Positions 23,666 to 32,904 are shown, numbered from the stretch's first letter. The stretch: 64,000 nucleotides of DNA from Sphingomonas tagetis (GCF_024211275.1 NZ_JAMLDX010000009.1:124001-188000); one strand, 5' to 3'. The notes: generated by a model not told the origin, from the sequence alone. Numbers and translations: made by a program.

Positions 23666-26050
23666 TCAGCGAAACTTGTATCCGACGGTGATGCCATAGG
23701 TCGCCGGCTTCCCGGCCAGCCGCCGCACCACGTCGAACGCGCGCGCGACGTTGGTCCAGTAATAGCTGTTGGTCACGTTTCGGCCGAACAGCTCGACGCG
23801 CCAGCGGCCGTCCTGCGACTTGATACCGGCGCGAAGGTCGAGCAGCGCATAGTCGTCGATGCGCAGCACCGCTTCGGTACCGAAACCGGCGGTGGTGGCG
23901 CTGCGGTAGCTCAGCGATCCACCGACAAAGCCCTTCATATCCTCACCCAGCGGATGCTCGTAGGCCACGTCGCTCGAAACCTGCCATTGCGGCGTATAGG
24001 GAAACGCGTCCCCGCCGAAATCGGTCGCCGCGCCGAGCAGCGAGAAGTTCGGGAACGACCCCAGCACTTTGCTGTCGAGATAGGTCGCGCCCACCGAAAC
24101 GGTGAGCCCCTCGACCGGGTACAGGTTCGCCTGCCCCTCAAACCCATAGATGCGCGACTTGGGCACGTTTACCAGCGATTCGATCGCCCCAAGCACGCTC
24201 GGCGGCTGGAAGCTGCGCCCCTTCATCTGCTTGTTGCGATAGTCGTAATAGAAAGCGGCCGCCGACAGATCGACCTTACGGTCCGCCAACGCGACCTTCA
24301 ACCCGGCCTCATAGGCCAGTACCGATTCCTGGGTGACCGGCCGCAGCGCCGCCTGGGCGAAGGCATTCAGCACCGGCGAGTTGCCGCTCTTATAGCCCTG
24401 GCTGACGCTGACATAGAGCAAGGTGTCGCGCGCCGGCTTCCAGTCCAGCCCGGCGCGCCACGAGACATTGTCCTCGCTCAGCTCGCCGGCGAGCAAGCCG
24501 GGCATGAGGTTGCCGTCGAGCGACAGGCACTGCCCCACCCCCAGCGCCGCGATCGCCGGGCGGCCGGAAAGACCGCGCAGCAGATTGAAGAAGCCGGTGA
24601 GCGCCGCGGCCGAAGCCGCATCGCCGGTGCGCGAGCAGGTCGCATAGGTCAGGTCCGCCTTCGAATAGCGCGCGCCCCCGTGCAGGACGAAATCGCCAAT
24701 CTCGTAATCGACATTGCCGAACACCGCATAGGTGTCGAAATCCTGGCTGCCGGTCGCGTTATTGGCTTGGAACCGGCCCGGAAACGGCAGGAATCCGGCG
24801 GCCGCGGTCGTATAGAGGAAATCGCTGTGACCGTCCTCGAAGCTCTTGTCCTTCGAATAATTGCCGCCGACGATCCAGCGCGCCGCGCCCAGGCTTCCCG
24901 ACAGGCGAAGCTCCTGCGTGAAGGACGAAGCGTCGCCGATGGTGAGGATCTTGCCGTTGTTCAACGAGATGCCGTCGATGTCGACCAGCTGCCGCACCGC
25001 CATGTCGGCATAGGAGGTCAGCGATGTCAGCGTCACGCTATCCGACAAGTCGATCTCGCCGCGCAGCGAGAGCTGGTAGAAGCGGTTATCGCGCGAGAAA
25101 TCGGTGTTCGGATCCCAATCGGCCGCGCGATTGTCGCGCGGCGAAAGCGGATAGCTGCCGAGCAGCGGGTAGAGGTTCAGGTTCTGCGGCCGGTTCGCCG
25201 CGACCGCGATCAGCTGGCCCGCCTGCGTGTCGGACTTGTCGATGAAGCCATTGGCGTTGAAATTGAACCGCACCGTGTCGCTCGGCGACCAGTCGAGCAA
25301 CAGCCGGCCCTGGATGAAGCGCTGCTCGCCCAGGCTGTCGTCGCGCGTATAGCTGCGCTGCCAACCGTCACTGCGCACCCCGCGCACCGCGATCCGCGCG
25401 TTGAGATTGGGTGCCAGCGGGCCAGTCACATAACCGCTCAGCTCGGCGGTATTGAAGCGGCCATAGCTGCCCGCGATGCCGGCTTCGAAGGACGGCTTCG
25501 GCTTGGCAGCGATATAATTGATCGCGCCGCCCGTGGCGTTCGAGCCGAACAGCGTGCCCTGCGGTCCCTTGAGGATCTCGACGCGCTCCAGATCGAATGC
25601 CGATCCCGCCGTCATGATCGAGAAGGTGAGCGGCATCTGGTCGAGATAGACGCTGACCGTGGGCCGCGCGCCGATCGAGGTATCGAAGAAACCGACGCCG
25701 CGCAGCGAATAGACCGGCACCGACTGGCCGCTTTCGACATAGCTGAAGCCGGGCGTCGCCTTGGCTAGGTCGGCGGCGTCGCTGATCCCGCGCGCCTGAA
25801 GCTGGTCACCAGACAGCGCGGTGATCGTCATCGGCACGTCGCGCAGGCTCTCCGAGCGCTTCTGCGCGGTGACGATGATGTCGCCATAGCCCTGCGTTTC
25901 GCCCGCATCCTGCTCGGCGCCGACCTGCGGACCGGCAACCGCCGGCTCGCGGGCTGCCGGCGTCTCGGCAAAGGCGGGCGCAGCCCAGCTGGCGGTGATC
26001 GCGATCAACGCCGTGCCGTGGCGGACCATCGATAGCCTGAATCCATTCAT
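23666..26050 (-). CDS. TonB-dependent outer-membrane receptor (copy 1)
   Basis: The 794-residue protein has a signal peptide ending at AFAE (residue ~29) and the plug start DIIVTAQKRSESLRDVPMTI. The plug has YSLRGVGFFDTSIG, VYLDQMP and VEILKGPQGTLFGSNATGG, and the barrel ends TVGYKFR. GGGGGAGCGAAGGC precedes the ATG at 26050. It is a sphingomonad-type substrate receptor of the same broad class as those at 20052 and 44969 but longer. It heads a minus-strand run of receptor, P450, receptor and MFS. A copy of the shared 12-bp palindrome lies 112 bp upstream. Confidence 0.88.
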   Translation of the reverse strand: MNGFRLSMVRHGTALIAITASWAAPAFAETPAAREPAVAGPQVGAEQDAGETQGYGDIIVTAQKRSESLRDVPMTITALSGDQLQARGISDAADLAKATPGFSYVESGQSVPVYSLRGVGFFDTSIGARPTVSVYLDQMPLTFSIMTAGSAFDLERVEILKGPQGTLFGSNATGGAINYIAAKPKPSFEAGIAGSYGRFNTAELSGYVTGPLAPNLNARIAVRGVRSDGWQRSYTRDDSLGEQRFIQGRLLLDWSPSDTVRFNFNANGFIDKSDTQAGQLIAVAANRPQNLNLYPLLGSYPLSPRDNRAADWDPNTDFSRDNRFYQLSLRGEIDLSDSVTLTSLTSYADMAVRQLVDIDGISLNNGKILTIGDASSFTQELRLSGSLGAARWIVGGNYSKDKSFEDGHSDFLYTTAAAGFLPFPGRFQANNATGSQDFDTYAVFGNVDYEIGDFVLHGGARYSKADLTYATCSRTGDAASAAALTGFFNLLRGLSGRPAIAALGVGQCLSLDGNLMPGLLAGELSEDNVSWRAGLDWKPARDTLLYVSVSQGYKSGNSPVLNAFAQAALRPVTQESVLAYEAGLKVALADRKVDLSAAAFYYDYRNKQMKGRSFQPPSVLGAIESLVNVPKSRIYGFEGQANLYPVEGLTVSVGATYLDSKVLGSFPNFSLLGAATDFGGDAFPYTPQWQVSSDVAYEHPLGEDMKGFVGGSLSYRSATTAGFGTEAVLRIDDYALLDLRAGIKSQDGRWRVELFGRNVTNSYYWTNVARAFDVVRRLAGKPATYGITVGYKFR

Positions 26051-26397
26051 GCCTTCGCTCCCCCGATATTATTTTTATGCGGCAGATCACCGCCCGGACG
26101 CCATCCGCGACGGCGGCGTTCCCGTGCGGGATGGTTGGCAGCACTCGGGGAAGCGTCGCTATGACTTTAGTCCGCGGGTCGGAGGATGGCTTGCCGGTCG
26201 CGACGCGCAGTAGTGGCGATGCCTTGGCGCGCAATCCTCCAGGGTGGCGCCATCGATCCGGCCAAGCTGTATCGATTGCAAGCGTCGGTGGGAGGACGAA
26301 CCCCTCTCCCGCGAAGGCGGAGGAGGGCTAAGAAAACAGCCGTCTTTGTACGCTACAAAATGGCCGCGGCCTCGCGCGCGCCGGACCGCGGGATGCT
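26051..26397. other. Intergenic region with promoter motif and terminator-like hairpins
   Basis: No gene is visible. It holds the palindrome at 26162-26173, an imperfect GC hairpin at 26302-26327 (about 9 of 11 arm bases paired, GAAG loop) and a smaller GGCT/AGCC hairpin just beyond. The latter two sit downstream of the crp-type gene (end 26398) and probably terminate it. Confidence 0.5.
26162..26173. promoter_or_regulatory. Shared palindromic motif, copy 3
   Basis: TGACTTTAGTCC, identical to the copy before the P450 (23629), lies 112 bp upstream of the receptor start at 26050. Confidence 0.55.
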
Positions 26398-27144
26398 TCA
26401 GGCCTCCTCGGCGATGCGGTGCAGCATCCGCGGGTCGGCGATGACATGCGCCGTCCCTTCGCGCTGGATCACGCCTTCGCTCCGCAGCCGGACGGTCGCT
26501 CGCGACACCACCTCGCGGACCGATCCGATTGCATCGGCAATGTCCTGCGGCGAGGCATGGACGACCAGCTTGCCGTCGAGGCGCTTCGCCATGTCCAGCA
26601 GGTGTCGCGCGACTCGCGAGCGGACCGGCTGGAACACATTGTCGGCGAGCATATGGTGGCTCGACATCAGCGTGTAGGCGAGTTCGGTGCACAGGCCCCA
26701 CATGATGTCCGGATCGCGCGCTACGATCTGACGAAAGCGTTGCGTGGACAGGCGCAGCACATGGCAGGCGTTCATCGCCTGAACGCCGATCGCATCGCCA
26801 TCCTCGATCGAAGTGGGCGCAAGCAGCGTGGCTAGGCCGATCACGTCGCCGGCCTCGACATAACGCACCGTCGCCTGACGCCCCTGCGCCGAGGTCGTGT
26901 AGACGCGCGCCGATCCCTCGACGATCAGCGCCAGCAGGCGGTTCGACGGACTGTCGAGCAATGGCAGGTCCGTCCCAGCCGCGGTCCGGCTTTCGACCAT
27001 GTCGAGGAGCATCTCGTCGGCATGCTGTCCCATCAGCTTGCGGAATCGGCATGCCTGCCATGCGCTCGTCGCGGCCGGCGAGATCGATCGGCCCCTGATT
27101 GCCCGGGCCGGCATTTCATCGTTGGCAGCGGCTATTGCTTGCAT
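26398..27144 (-). CDS. Crp/Fnr-family transcriptional regulator
   Basis: 248 residues. A cyclic-nucleotide-binding-like beta-roll (LLALIVEGSARVYTTSAQGRQATVRYVEAGDVIGLATLL, ~residues 70-108) is followed by a C-terminal winged helix with SPQDIADAIGSVREVVSRATVRLRSEGVI (~residues 195-223). No FNR-type Cys cluster is evident, so oxygen sensing through an Fe-S cluster is unlikely; the ligand is unknown. It lies upstream of the receptor-P450 run in the same orientation but is separated by 347 bp containing hairpins, so it is probably a separate unit regulating its neighbours. Confidence 0.8.
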   Translation of the reverse strand: MQAIAAANDEMPARAIRGRSISPAATSAWQACRFRKLMGQHADEMLLDMVESRTAAGTDLPLLDSPSNRLLALIVEGSARVYTTSAQGRQATVRYVEAGDVIGLATLLAPTSIEDGDAIGVQAMNACHVLRLSTQRFRQIVARDPDIMWGLCTELAYTLMSSHHMLADNVFQPVRSRVARHLLDMAKRLDGKLVVHASPQDIADAIGSVREVVSRATVRLRSEGVIQREGTAHVIADPRMLHRIAEEA

Positions 27145-27308
27145 GACGATCCTCTCCCGCGGAAACTTGCCGGGGCCGCCGTGTCGCGGCCCTCAATCCG
27201 TCCCGCTCCCTTTCTATCACACCGGCGCGATCGAAACAGTGCCTTGAGTTGCAGGGCCGATACCCAAAACGACGCGATCGCGGCTCGGCTGTCTCGCGGC
27301 GAACCGCA

Positions 27309-28952
27309 TCATTCGGCTCCCACGGCGCTCGTGCCCCGCGCGCCGTCACGCGCCTTGGCCACGCCGATCGGCTCGGGATGCGCCGCCTGTTCGCCGCCGG
27401 ATGGGAGCACGCCCCGTTCGCACAGCGCCTCGTACACCAGCTTCTTGCTGGTCTTGCCATAGGCAGACTTGGGCAGCGCGTCCCAGAACACCACGCGCTT
27501 GGGCAGCTTGTAGCGCGCCACCCGCCCTTCCATCCAGGCCAGCAGTTCGCCTTCGCTCAGCCGCCGGCCGTCGCGCGGCACGCAGGCGGCGACGCCGACC
27601 TCGCCCCACACCCGATCCGGCACGCCGACGATCGCCACTTCCGCGATGTCGGGATGCTGCAGGATCTTCTCCTCGATCTCGCGCGGATAGACGTTGGACC
27701 CGCCCGATATGAACATGTCCGACGAGCGCCCCGTAATGTAGACGAACCCCTCGGCATCGACATAGCCAAGGTCGCCGGTGCGGAACCAGCCGTTGCGGAA
27801 CGCCTTCGCATTCGCGGCGTCATCGCCATAATAGCCCGCGAACACCGCCGGCCCGCACACGCAGATCTCGCCGATGTCGTTCACCTCGAGCTCCCGTCCC
27901 TCGGCATCCTGGATCGAGAGCTGCATCGCGGTGCGCACATGGCCGCAGGTGCCGATCCGGGCGTCGGCATCATCGGTTTCGTCGTGCAGCTCCGGTGGCA
28001 GCACGGTGATGTTTCCGGTTACCTCGCCGAGCCCGTAATATTGCACCAGCACCGGTCCCAGCGCCTTGATCGCGCGCTTCTGGTCCTCGCGGTACATCGG
28101 CGCCCCGGCATAGATGACATAGCGGAGCGAGCCGTGATCGTAACGGTCGACCGCCGGATGCTCAACCAGCAGCTTGAGGATGGTCGGCACCGTGAACAAA
28201 TTGGTGATCCCCCAGCGCTCGACCAGGCGCCACGCCTCCTCCGCGTCGAACCGTTCGTTCGTCATCAGCACGGTCTTGGCTGCCCGCGCCGTCTGCACCA
28301 GCTGGTGAATTCCCGCGCCATGCGAGAGCGGCGCGACGACGAGGGCGGCGTCGCGATGCGTGGTGGCCGGCATCAGGTCGCACAAATGACTGGTGACGAC
28401 GAAGCCGAGCTGCCCATGAGTCAGCACGGCCGCCTTGGGCCGGCCGGTCGTGCCGGATGTGAAGAAATACCAGCAGGGGTCGTCCTGCTCGACGTCCGCC
28501 ATGGGTCTCGCCTGCCCCAGATGCGCGGCGACGAGATCGTCATAATCGGCCTGGCTGTCATCCGAACCGATCATGATGAGGCTGGTCAGCGTCGGTGTGT
28601 CGCGCATCGCCGTTTCGGCATGGCCGGAGAAATCGGCATGACACAGCATCACTGACGCGCCGCTCGCCTGCGCGAGATAGGCGACCTCCTCCGGCGTCTG
28701 GCGATAGTTGGTCGGCACCCAGACCGCGCCGAGGCGGAAGCAGGCGAACATCGATTCGAACATCTGATTGCAGTTCTTTGACTGCACCAGCACGCGATCC
28801 CCCTTCACCACCCCGCGCTCGCGCAGCACGACGCACATCGCATCGACCCGCGCGTCGAGCTCGGCCCAGCTCCAGCTTGCATCCCCCCAGGCGAACCCGG
28901 TCTCGTCCGGGAAGCGCATCGCCGCCTGGCGCAACAGGTAAGCGAGATTCAT
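27309..28952 (-). CDS. Acyl/aryl-CoA synthetase (AMP-forming)
   Basis: 547 residues from MNLAYLLRQAAMRFPDETG. ANL-superfamily motifs are FFTSGTTGRPKAAVLTH (ATP P-loop), YYGLGEVTGNI, WFRTGDLGYVD, GRSSDMFISGGSNVYPREIE, and the catalytic Lys in SAYGKTSKK. It activates a carboxylic acid to its CoA thioester, presumably feeding the thiolase next to it. A GTG at 29009 overlapping the thiolase stop, or an ATG at 29003, would extend the N-terminus by 17-19 residues. The internal ATG matches family N-termini better. It is the second gene of a thiolase-ligase operon under a probable IclR operator. Confidence 0.85.
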   Translation of the reverse strand: MNLAYLLRQAAMRFPDETGFAWGDASWSWAELDARVDAMCVVLRERGVVKGDRVLVQSKNCNQMFESMFACFRLGAVWVPTNYRQTPEEVAYLAQASGASVMLCHADFSGHAETAMRDTPTLTSLIMIGSDDSQADYDDLVAAHLGQARPMADVEQDDPCWYFFTSGTTGRPKAAVLTHGQLGFVVTSHLCDLMPATTHRDAALVVAPLSHGAGIHQLVQTARAAKTVLMTNERFDAEEAWRLVERWGITNLFTVPTILKLLVEHPAVDRYDHGSLRYVIYAGAPMYREDQKRAIKALGPVLVQYYGLGEVTGNITVLPPELHDETDDADARIGTCGHVRTAMQLSIQDAEGRELEVNDIGEICVCGPAVFAGYYGDDAANAKAFRNGWFRTGDLGYVDAEGFVYITGRSSDMFISGGSNVYPREIEEKILQHPDIAEVAIVGVPDRVWGEVGVAACVPRDGRRLSEGELLAWMEGRVARYKLPKRVVFWDALPKSAYGKTSKKLVYEALCERGVLPSGGEQAAHPEPIGVAKARDGARGTSAVGAE

Positions 28953-29005
28953 CACCCGGCGTGAGCAGGGCGCGACCCCGCCCGCGGGCGCGCGCCCCGG
29001 CATGC

Positions 29006-30184
29006 TCACTTGATCCGCTCCAGCAGCGAGACGTAGTTCGCCACCGCGGCGCCACCCATGTTGAAGACACCGGCGACGGTCGCGTCCGGTATCTGCATCT
29101 CGCCGGCCTCCCCCGTCAGCTGGAGCGCCGCCATCACATGCATCGACACGCCGGTCGCGCCGATCGGATGCCCCTTGCTCTTCAGGCCGCCCGAGGGGTT
29201 GACCGGCAGGCGGCCGCCCTTCTCCGCCAGCCCCTCGCGAACGACGCGATAGCCCTCGCCGGGCTTGGCCAGCCCCATCGCCTCATATTCGATAAGCTCG
29301 GCAATGGTGAAGCAGTCATGCGTCTCGACCAGCGACAGGTCGGCCAGCGTCAGGCCACCGTCCTCGAGCGCGCGGGACCAGGCTTGGCGCGCGCCGTCGA
29401 AGGCGGTGGGATCGCGGCGGCTGAGCGGGAGGAAATCATTGACCTGGCGGCGCGCGCGAAAGCCGATCGCCCGCTCGAGCGTCTGCGCGACCTCGGCGTC
29501 GGCAACGACCAGCGCCGCCGCGCCGTCCGAAATGAGCGAGCAGTCGGTCCGCCGCAGCGGCGCGGCGACATAGGGATTGCGTTCGGACACGGTGTTGCAG
29601 AATTCGAAACCCAGGTCCTTGCGCATCTGTGCCCAGGGGTTGGCGACGCCGTTGCGGTGGTTCTTGGCCGCAATGCGCGCCAATTCCTCCGAACGATCCC
29701 CATACCGCTGGAAATACCCCTGGGCGATCCGCCCGAATATCCCTGCGAACCCGCCATCCACTTGCGCTTCCTCGCGATGATAGCTCGCGCCGAGCAGGAC
29801 TTCCCCGGCTTGCGACGTCGCCACGCCGGTCATCTTCTCCGCGCCGACGACCAGCGCGATGCGCCCCCTGCCCGCCTCGACAAAATCGAGCGCCGCGTAG
29901 AGCGCGGCAGATCCGGTGGCGCAGGCATTCTCGACGCGCGTCGCCGGGGTGTTCGCCAGACGGTCATCGGCCAGCGCGACGAGCGACGCCTGGAAGTCCT
30001 GCTTCGAGAAGCCGTTGTTCATGACGCCGACATAGATGCCATCGACCGCCTCGGCGCCGACCCCGGCATGCTCCAGCGCGGCGAGCGACACCCGCGCCAT
30101 CAGGCTTTCAGTATCGGCATCCTCGAGCCTGCCGAACGGCGTATGAGCCCAACCGACGATACAGGCGCCACCTTCATTCATCAT
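29006..30184 (-). CDS. Thiolase-family protein (SCP2-thiolase/acetyl-CoA acetyltransferase-like), copy 1
   Basis: 392 residues with ATRVENACATGSAALYAALD (Cys of VENACA is the nucleophile position), LVVGAEKMT, DCSLISDGAAALVV, VETHDCFTIAELIEYE and the closing SGGLKSKGHPIGATGVSMHVMA. The HDCF and GHPIGATG blocks carry the catalytic His residues. Such thiolases cleave 3-oxoacyl-CoA in catabolism of acids or sterol-like side chains. It is strongly similar to the copy at 54437. A perfect 17-bp palindrome (30198-30214) sits 14 bp upstream of its start. Its stop abuts the CoA-ligase gene. Confidence 0.85.
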   Translation of the reverse strand: MMNEGGACIVGWAHTPFGRLEDADTESLMARVSLAALEHAGVGAEAVDGIYVGVMNNGFSKQDFQASLVALADDRLANTPATRVENACATGSAALYAALDFVEAGRGRIALVVGAEKMTGVATSQAGEVLLGASYHREEAQVDGGFAGIFGRIAQGYFQRYGDRSEELARIAAKNHRNGVANPWAQMRKDLGFEFCNTVSERNPYVAAPLRRTDCSLISDGAAALVVADAEVAQTLERAIGFRARRQVNDFLPLSRRDPTAFDGARQAWSRALEDGGLTLADLSLVETHDCFTIAELIEYEAMGLAKPGEGYRVVREGLAEKGGRLPVNPSGGLKSKGHPIGATGVSMHVMAALQLTGEAGEMQIPDATVAGVFNMGGAAVANYVSLLERIK

Positions 30185-30197
30185 CTCATCCCAATAA

Positions 30198-30214
30198 GGT
30201 CTATATAATAGACC
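30198..30214. promoter_or_regulatory. IclR operator copy 3 (perfect palindrome)
   Basis: GGTCTAT-ATA-ATAGACC is a fully symmetric version of the IclR-type motif, immediately upstream of the thiolase gene. A half-site (AATAAGGTACATAT) lies near 30253-30266. Confidence 0.7.
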
Positions 30215-30318
30215 ATAAATTCATCACACAGCTCGGAACTGCCTCACTTCAATAAGGTACATATGGCTATTGCTTTCAGCGTTCAAGTTGTGAAATAATC
30301 AGTCAGCTGCAAATATTA

Positions 30319-30335
30319 GGTCCATATTATGGATC
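30319..30335. promoter_or_regulatory. IclR operator copy 4
   Basis: GGTCCAT-ATT-ATGGATC lies 27 bp upstream of the NTF2-like gene start (30362). With copy 3 it places both divergent promoters under the same control. Confidence 0.7.
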
Positions 30336-30361
30336 ATCTACCAACAACTAGGGGAAGAGGA

Positions 30362-30754
30362 ATGGGCGCATTCGCCCCGGCTCCCAGCGAGCTGGAAAAG
30401 GAACTGCTCGATCTGGAGCGCCGCCGGTGCGACGCGATCTGTGCGAACGATCTCGAAACGATCGACGCGATGATGTCGGATACGCTGACATATGTGCACA
30501 AGTCCGGCAGCGTCGAGAACAAGGTCACTTATCGTCAGGGCCTGACCGACCTGCGCGAGTTCAAGAGCGTCGAGCGGGAGGAGCTGGCGATCCGGGTCTT
30601 CGGCGATGTCGCGATCATGACCGGCATCCAGCGCGTCCTCGTCCGCACGCGCGGGCAAGAAGCATTCCGCGAGATCACGGTTTTCGCCACGCAGGTATGG
30701 GCGAAAAGCGGCGGGACGTGGCAGATGGACGTCTATCATTCCACGGGCGTCTGA
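30362..30754 (+). CDS. NTF2-like (SnoaL/DUF4440-type) protein
   Basis: The 130-residue protein has the cone fold predicted from LEKELLDLERRRCDAICANDLETIDAMMSDTLTYVHKSG, TYRQGLTDLREFKSVEREELAIRVFGDVAIMTGIQ and a final WQMDVYHS. The family includes small isomerases, dehydratases and binding proteins. The start at 30362 follows GGGGAAGAGGA; an upstream ATG at 30329 is inside the IclR operator and is rejected. It is followed at a 27-bp gap by the cupin-like gene, with both divergent from the thiolase-ligase operon. The reaction is not predictable. Confidence 0.75.
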   Translation: MGAFAPAPSELEKELLDLERRRCDAICANDLETIDAMMSDTLTYVHKSGSVENKVTYRQGLTDLREFKSVEREELAIRVFGDVAIMTGIQRVLVRTRGQEAFREITVFATQVWAKSGGTWQMDVYHSTGV

Positions 30755-30781
30755 AGCCCGGCATCATCATCGGAGAGAAGC

Positions 30782-31138
30782 TTGCGTATCCATCACGTCT
30801 ACACCGACGAGCACGGTGAATCCCATTTCCGGGACATGGAAATCGACTATGAAAGCTCGCATTTCGACGGGGCGGACCGTCGTGCGAAGCCGATTCCGGT
30901 CACGAGCATGATTTTCCGGACCACTGCGGCCGACCAGGATCTGGATTTCCACAATGCCCCGCAGCGGCAGTTCTGCGTCAATCTCGATGCGGGCGTGGAG
31001 GTCACGGTCAGCGACGGCGAGACGCGCTATGTCGGCGCCGGCGAAGTCCTTCTGCTCGAGGACGTGACCGGCAAGGGCCATATGTCGCGGCACATCGAGA
31101 AGAAATTGCGCCACTCGATCTTCATCACGCTGCCCTGA
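30782..31138 (+). CDS. Small cupin-like protein
   Basis: 118 residues beginning with TTG at 30782, with GGAGAG upstream. A beta-rich single domain contains DFHNAPQRQFCVNLDAGVEV and GETRYVGAGEVLLLEDVTGKGHMSR, which resemble cupin motifs 1 and 2 with few canonical metal His residues. It may be a ligand-binding or lyase accessory protein rather than a metal oxygenase. It forms a two-gene unit with the NTF2-like protein and so belongs to the IclR-type regulon. Confidence 0.65.
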   Translation: MRIHHVYTDEHGESHFRDMEIDYESSHFDGADRRAKPIPVTSMIFRTTAADQDLDFHNAPQRQFCVNLDAGVEVTVSDGETRYVGAGEVLLLEDVTGKGHMSRHIEKKLRHSIFITLP

Positions 31139-31164
31139 ATAACGACAAGCGGACGGGCCGTCCG

Positions 31165-31594
31165 TCAGCCCGGAGCGGCCAGCCCGGCTGCGGCGATCCC
31201 GCCCAGCGCGCAATTCTCGTCATTGTCGGACGTATGGCCGGTGACGCCGACTGCGTCGATCGGGGTCCCGGCCTCGTCAAGGACGATCGCACCGCCGGCC
31301 GCCGGCACGACGCCGTTCGGCGAGATCGAGCCGAGCGAAGCAACGAAGCTGGGGCGTTCGGCCGCCATCTCTCGGCGACCTTGCGGCTCGACACCCCCAG
31401 CGCCAGCGCGCCCGCGGCCTTGGCGACGGCAATCGGCGGCTGCAATGTCGACGAGCCATCCTCACGCTGGAAGGCGAGCAGATGTCCGCCAGCGTCGAGC
31501 ACCGCGACGCTTAGCGGCTTCAGTCCAAGCTCGCGCCCTTGCACCAGCGCGGCGATGACGAGGTGTTGGCCTGAGCAAGCGTGATGGGGGTCAT
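31165..31594 (-). pseudogene. GlcG/HbpS-family gene with two frameshifts
   Basis: The start ATG at 31594 overlaps the glcF stop (ATGA) and reads MTPITLAQAN. One base is missing near 31566, so the family sequence continues in another frame as LVIAALVQGRELGLKPLSVAVLDAGGHLL. Two extra bases (AG) near 31375 shift it again, to MAAERPSFVASLG and GGAIVLDEAGTPIDAVGVTG. Corrected, it would be a normal ~143-residue GlcG protein at the end of glcDEF. Either it decayed recently or these are assembly errors; an intact homologue is at 12444. Confidence 0.75.
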
Positions 31595-32904
31595 GACGGT
31601 CTCCGGCTGGTGTCGCGGGCCGATAGCCCTGCCGGCGCTGGCCCGCCCGCTGCCCAGTCCAGTAGTTCGACTGTATGGACCACGGGAAGCGCGCTGTGCA
31701 TGCCGATCTGGGTAGCGCAACCGATATTGCCCGTGGCGACGACGTCGGCGTCGAGCCGCTCGAGATTGGCGGCCTTGCGCTCGCCCAGCTGCCCGGCGAT
31801 TTCGGGCTGCAGGATATTGTAGGTTCCCGCCGAGCCGCAGCACAGATGCGCTTCGACCGGCGTGCGGACCTGATAGCCGGCATGGGCGAGCAGGCGCCGG
31901 GGCGCGTCAGTCACCTTCTGGCCATGCTGAAGCGAACAGGCTGCATGATAAGCCACAGTGAGCCCTCGGCCGTCCCCCGGCGGCAGATCGGCATCCTGCA
32001 GGAATTCGGTAATGTCCTTGGCAAGCGCCGAAACCGCCGCCGCTGGGCCAGCATAGGCAGGGTCGCCGCGAAGCATGAACCCGTAGTTCCTGATCGTCGT
32101 GCCGCACCCCGAGGCAGTCACCAGGATCGCGTCGAGGCCGCCATCGTCAATCAGGTCATGCCATGCATCGACGTTCCGCCGCGCAAAGCCCAGGCTGTCC
32201 CGCTCGCGCCCCATATGATGCACCAGCGCGCCGCAACATGTCTCGCCCCGCGCCGGCACAACGTCGAAGCCGGCACGATTAAGGAGGCGCACCGCTGCGG
32301 AGCGATATTCGGGGCGCAGCACCGGTTCCGCGCAGCCCTGGAGCAGCGCCACCCGCCCCTTCGATCCGGCGACGAGCGCATTCCCCACCTTCACCACGGG
32401 AGCCACGCGCGCGGGCGCGAGCGCCAGCATGGCGCATAGCGGCCGTAGTGCCTTCATCCGGCGCAGCAGCGGTTGGCCCGGACGCGCCAGCCGCGCGAGC
32501 GACAGCGCGGCGCGGAATCGCCCAGGATAGGGCAATACCCATGCCAGCAGCGTGCGGATCATCCGTTCGAGAAGCGGACGGCGGTATCGGGCATTGATAT
32601 AGGCACGGGCGTGATCGACCAGATGCATGTAGTTCACACCCGACGGGCAGGTCGTCATGCACGACAGGCAGGAGAGGCAGCGATCGACATGCTTGACCGT
32701 CTCCGGCCCCGGCTCGCGCTGGTTCTCCAGCATGTCCTTGATCAGATAGATGCGGCCGCGCGGGCTATCGAGCTCGTCACCAAGCAGCACATAGGTCGGG
32801 CAAGTCGCGGTGCAGAAACCGCAATGCACGCATTTGCGGATCACGCCTTCGGACGAGGCCATCGCCGGATCGGCCAGCGCTTCGGCCGTAAACTCCGTCT
32901 TCAT
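31591..32904 (-). CDS. glcF: Glycolate oxidase iron-sulfur subunit GlcF
   Basis: 437 residues. Two 4Fe-4S motifs are present: CVHCGFCTATCPTY (~residues 26-39) and CLSCLSCMTTCPSGVNY (~residues 77-93). Two C-terminal CCG-type domains follow (GETCCGALVHHMG and EAHLCCGSAGTYN). GlcF passes electrons from the flavin subunits to the quinone pool at the membrane. It overlaps glcE at its start by 4 bp and the glcG pseudogene at its end. In this catabolic setting the complex could oxidise a 2-hydroxyacid other than glycolate. Confidence 0.9.
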   Translation of the reverse strand: MKTEFTAEALADPAMASSEGVIRKCVHCGFCTATCPTYVLLGDELDSPRGRIYLIKDMLENQREPGPETVKHVDRCLSCLSCMTTCPSGVNYMHLVDHARAYINARYRRPLLERMIRTLLAWVLPYPGRFRAALSLARLARPGQPLLRRMKALRPLCAMLALAPARVAPVVKVGNALVAGSKGRVALLQGCAEPVLRPEYRSAAVRLLNRAGFDVVPARGETCCGALVHHMGRERDSLGFARRNVDAWHDLIDDGGLDAILVTASGCGTTIRNYGFMLRGDPAYAGPAAAVSALAKDITEFLQDADLPPGDGRGLTVAYHAACSLQHGQKVTDAPRRLLAHAGYQVRTPVEAHLCCGSAGTYNILQPEIAGQLGERKAANLERLDADVVATGNIGCATQIGMHSALPVVHTVELLDWAAGGPAPAGLSARDTSRRPS

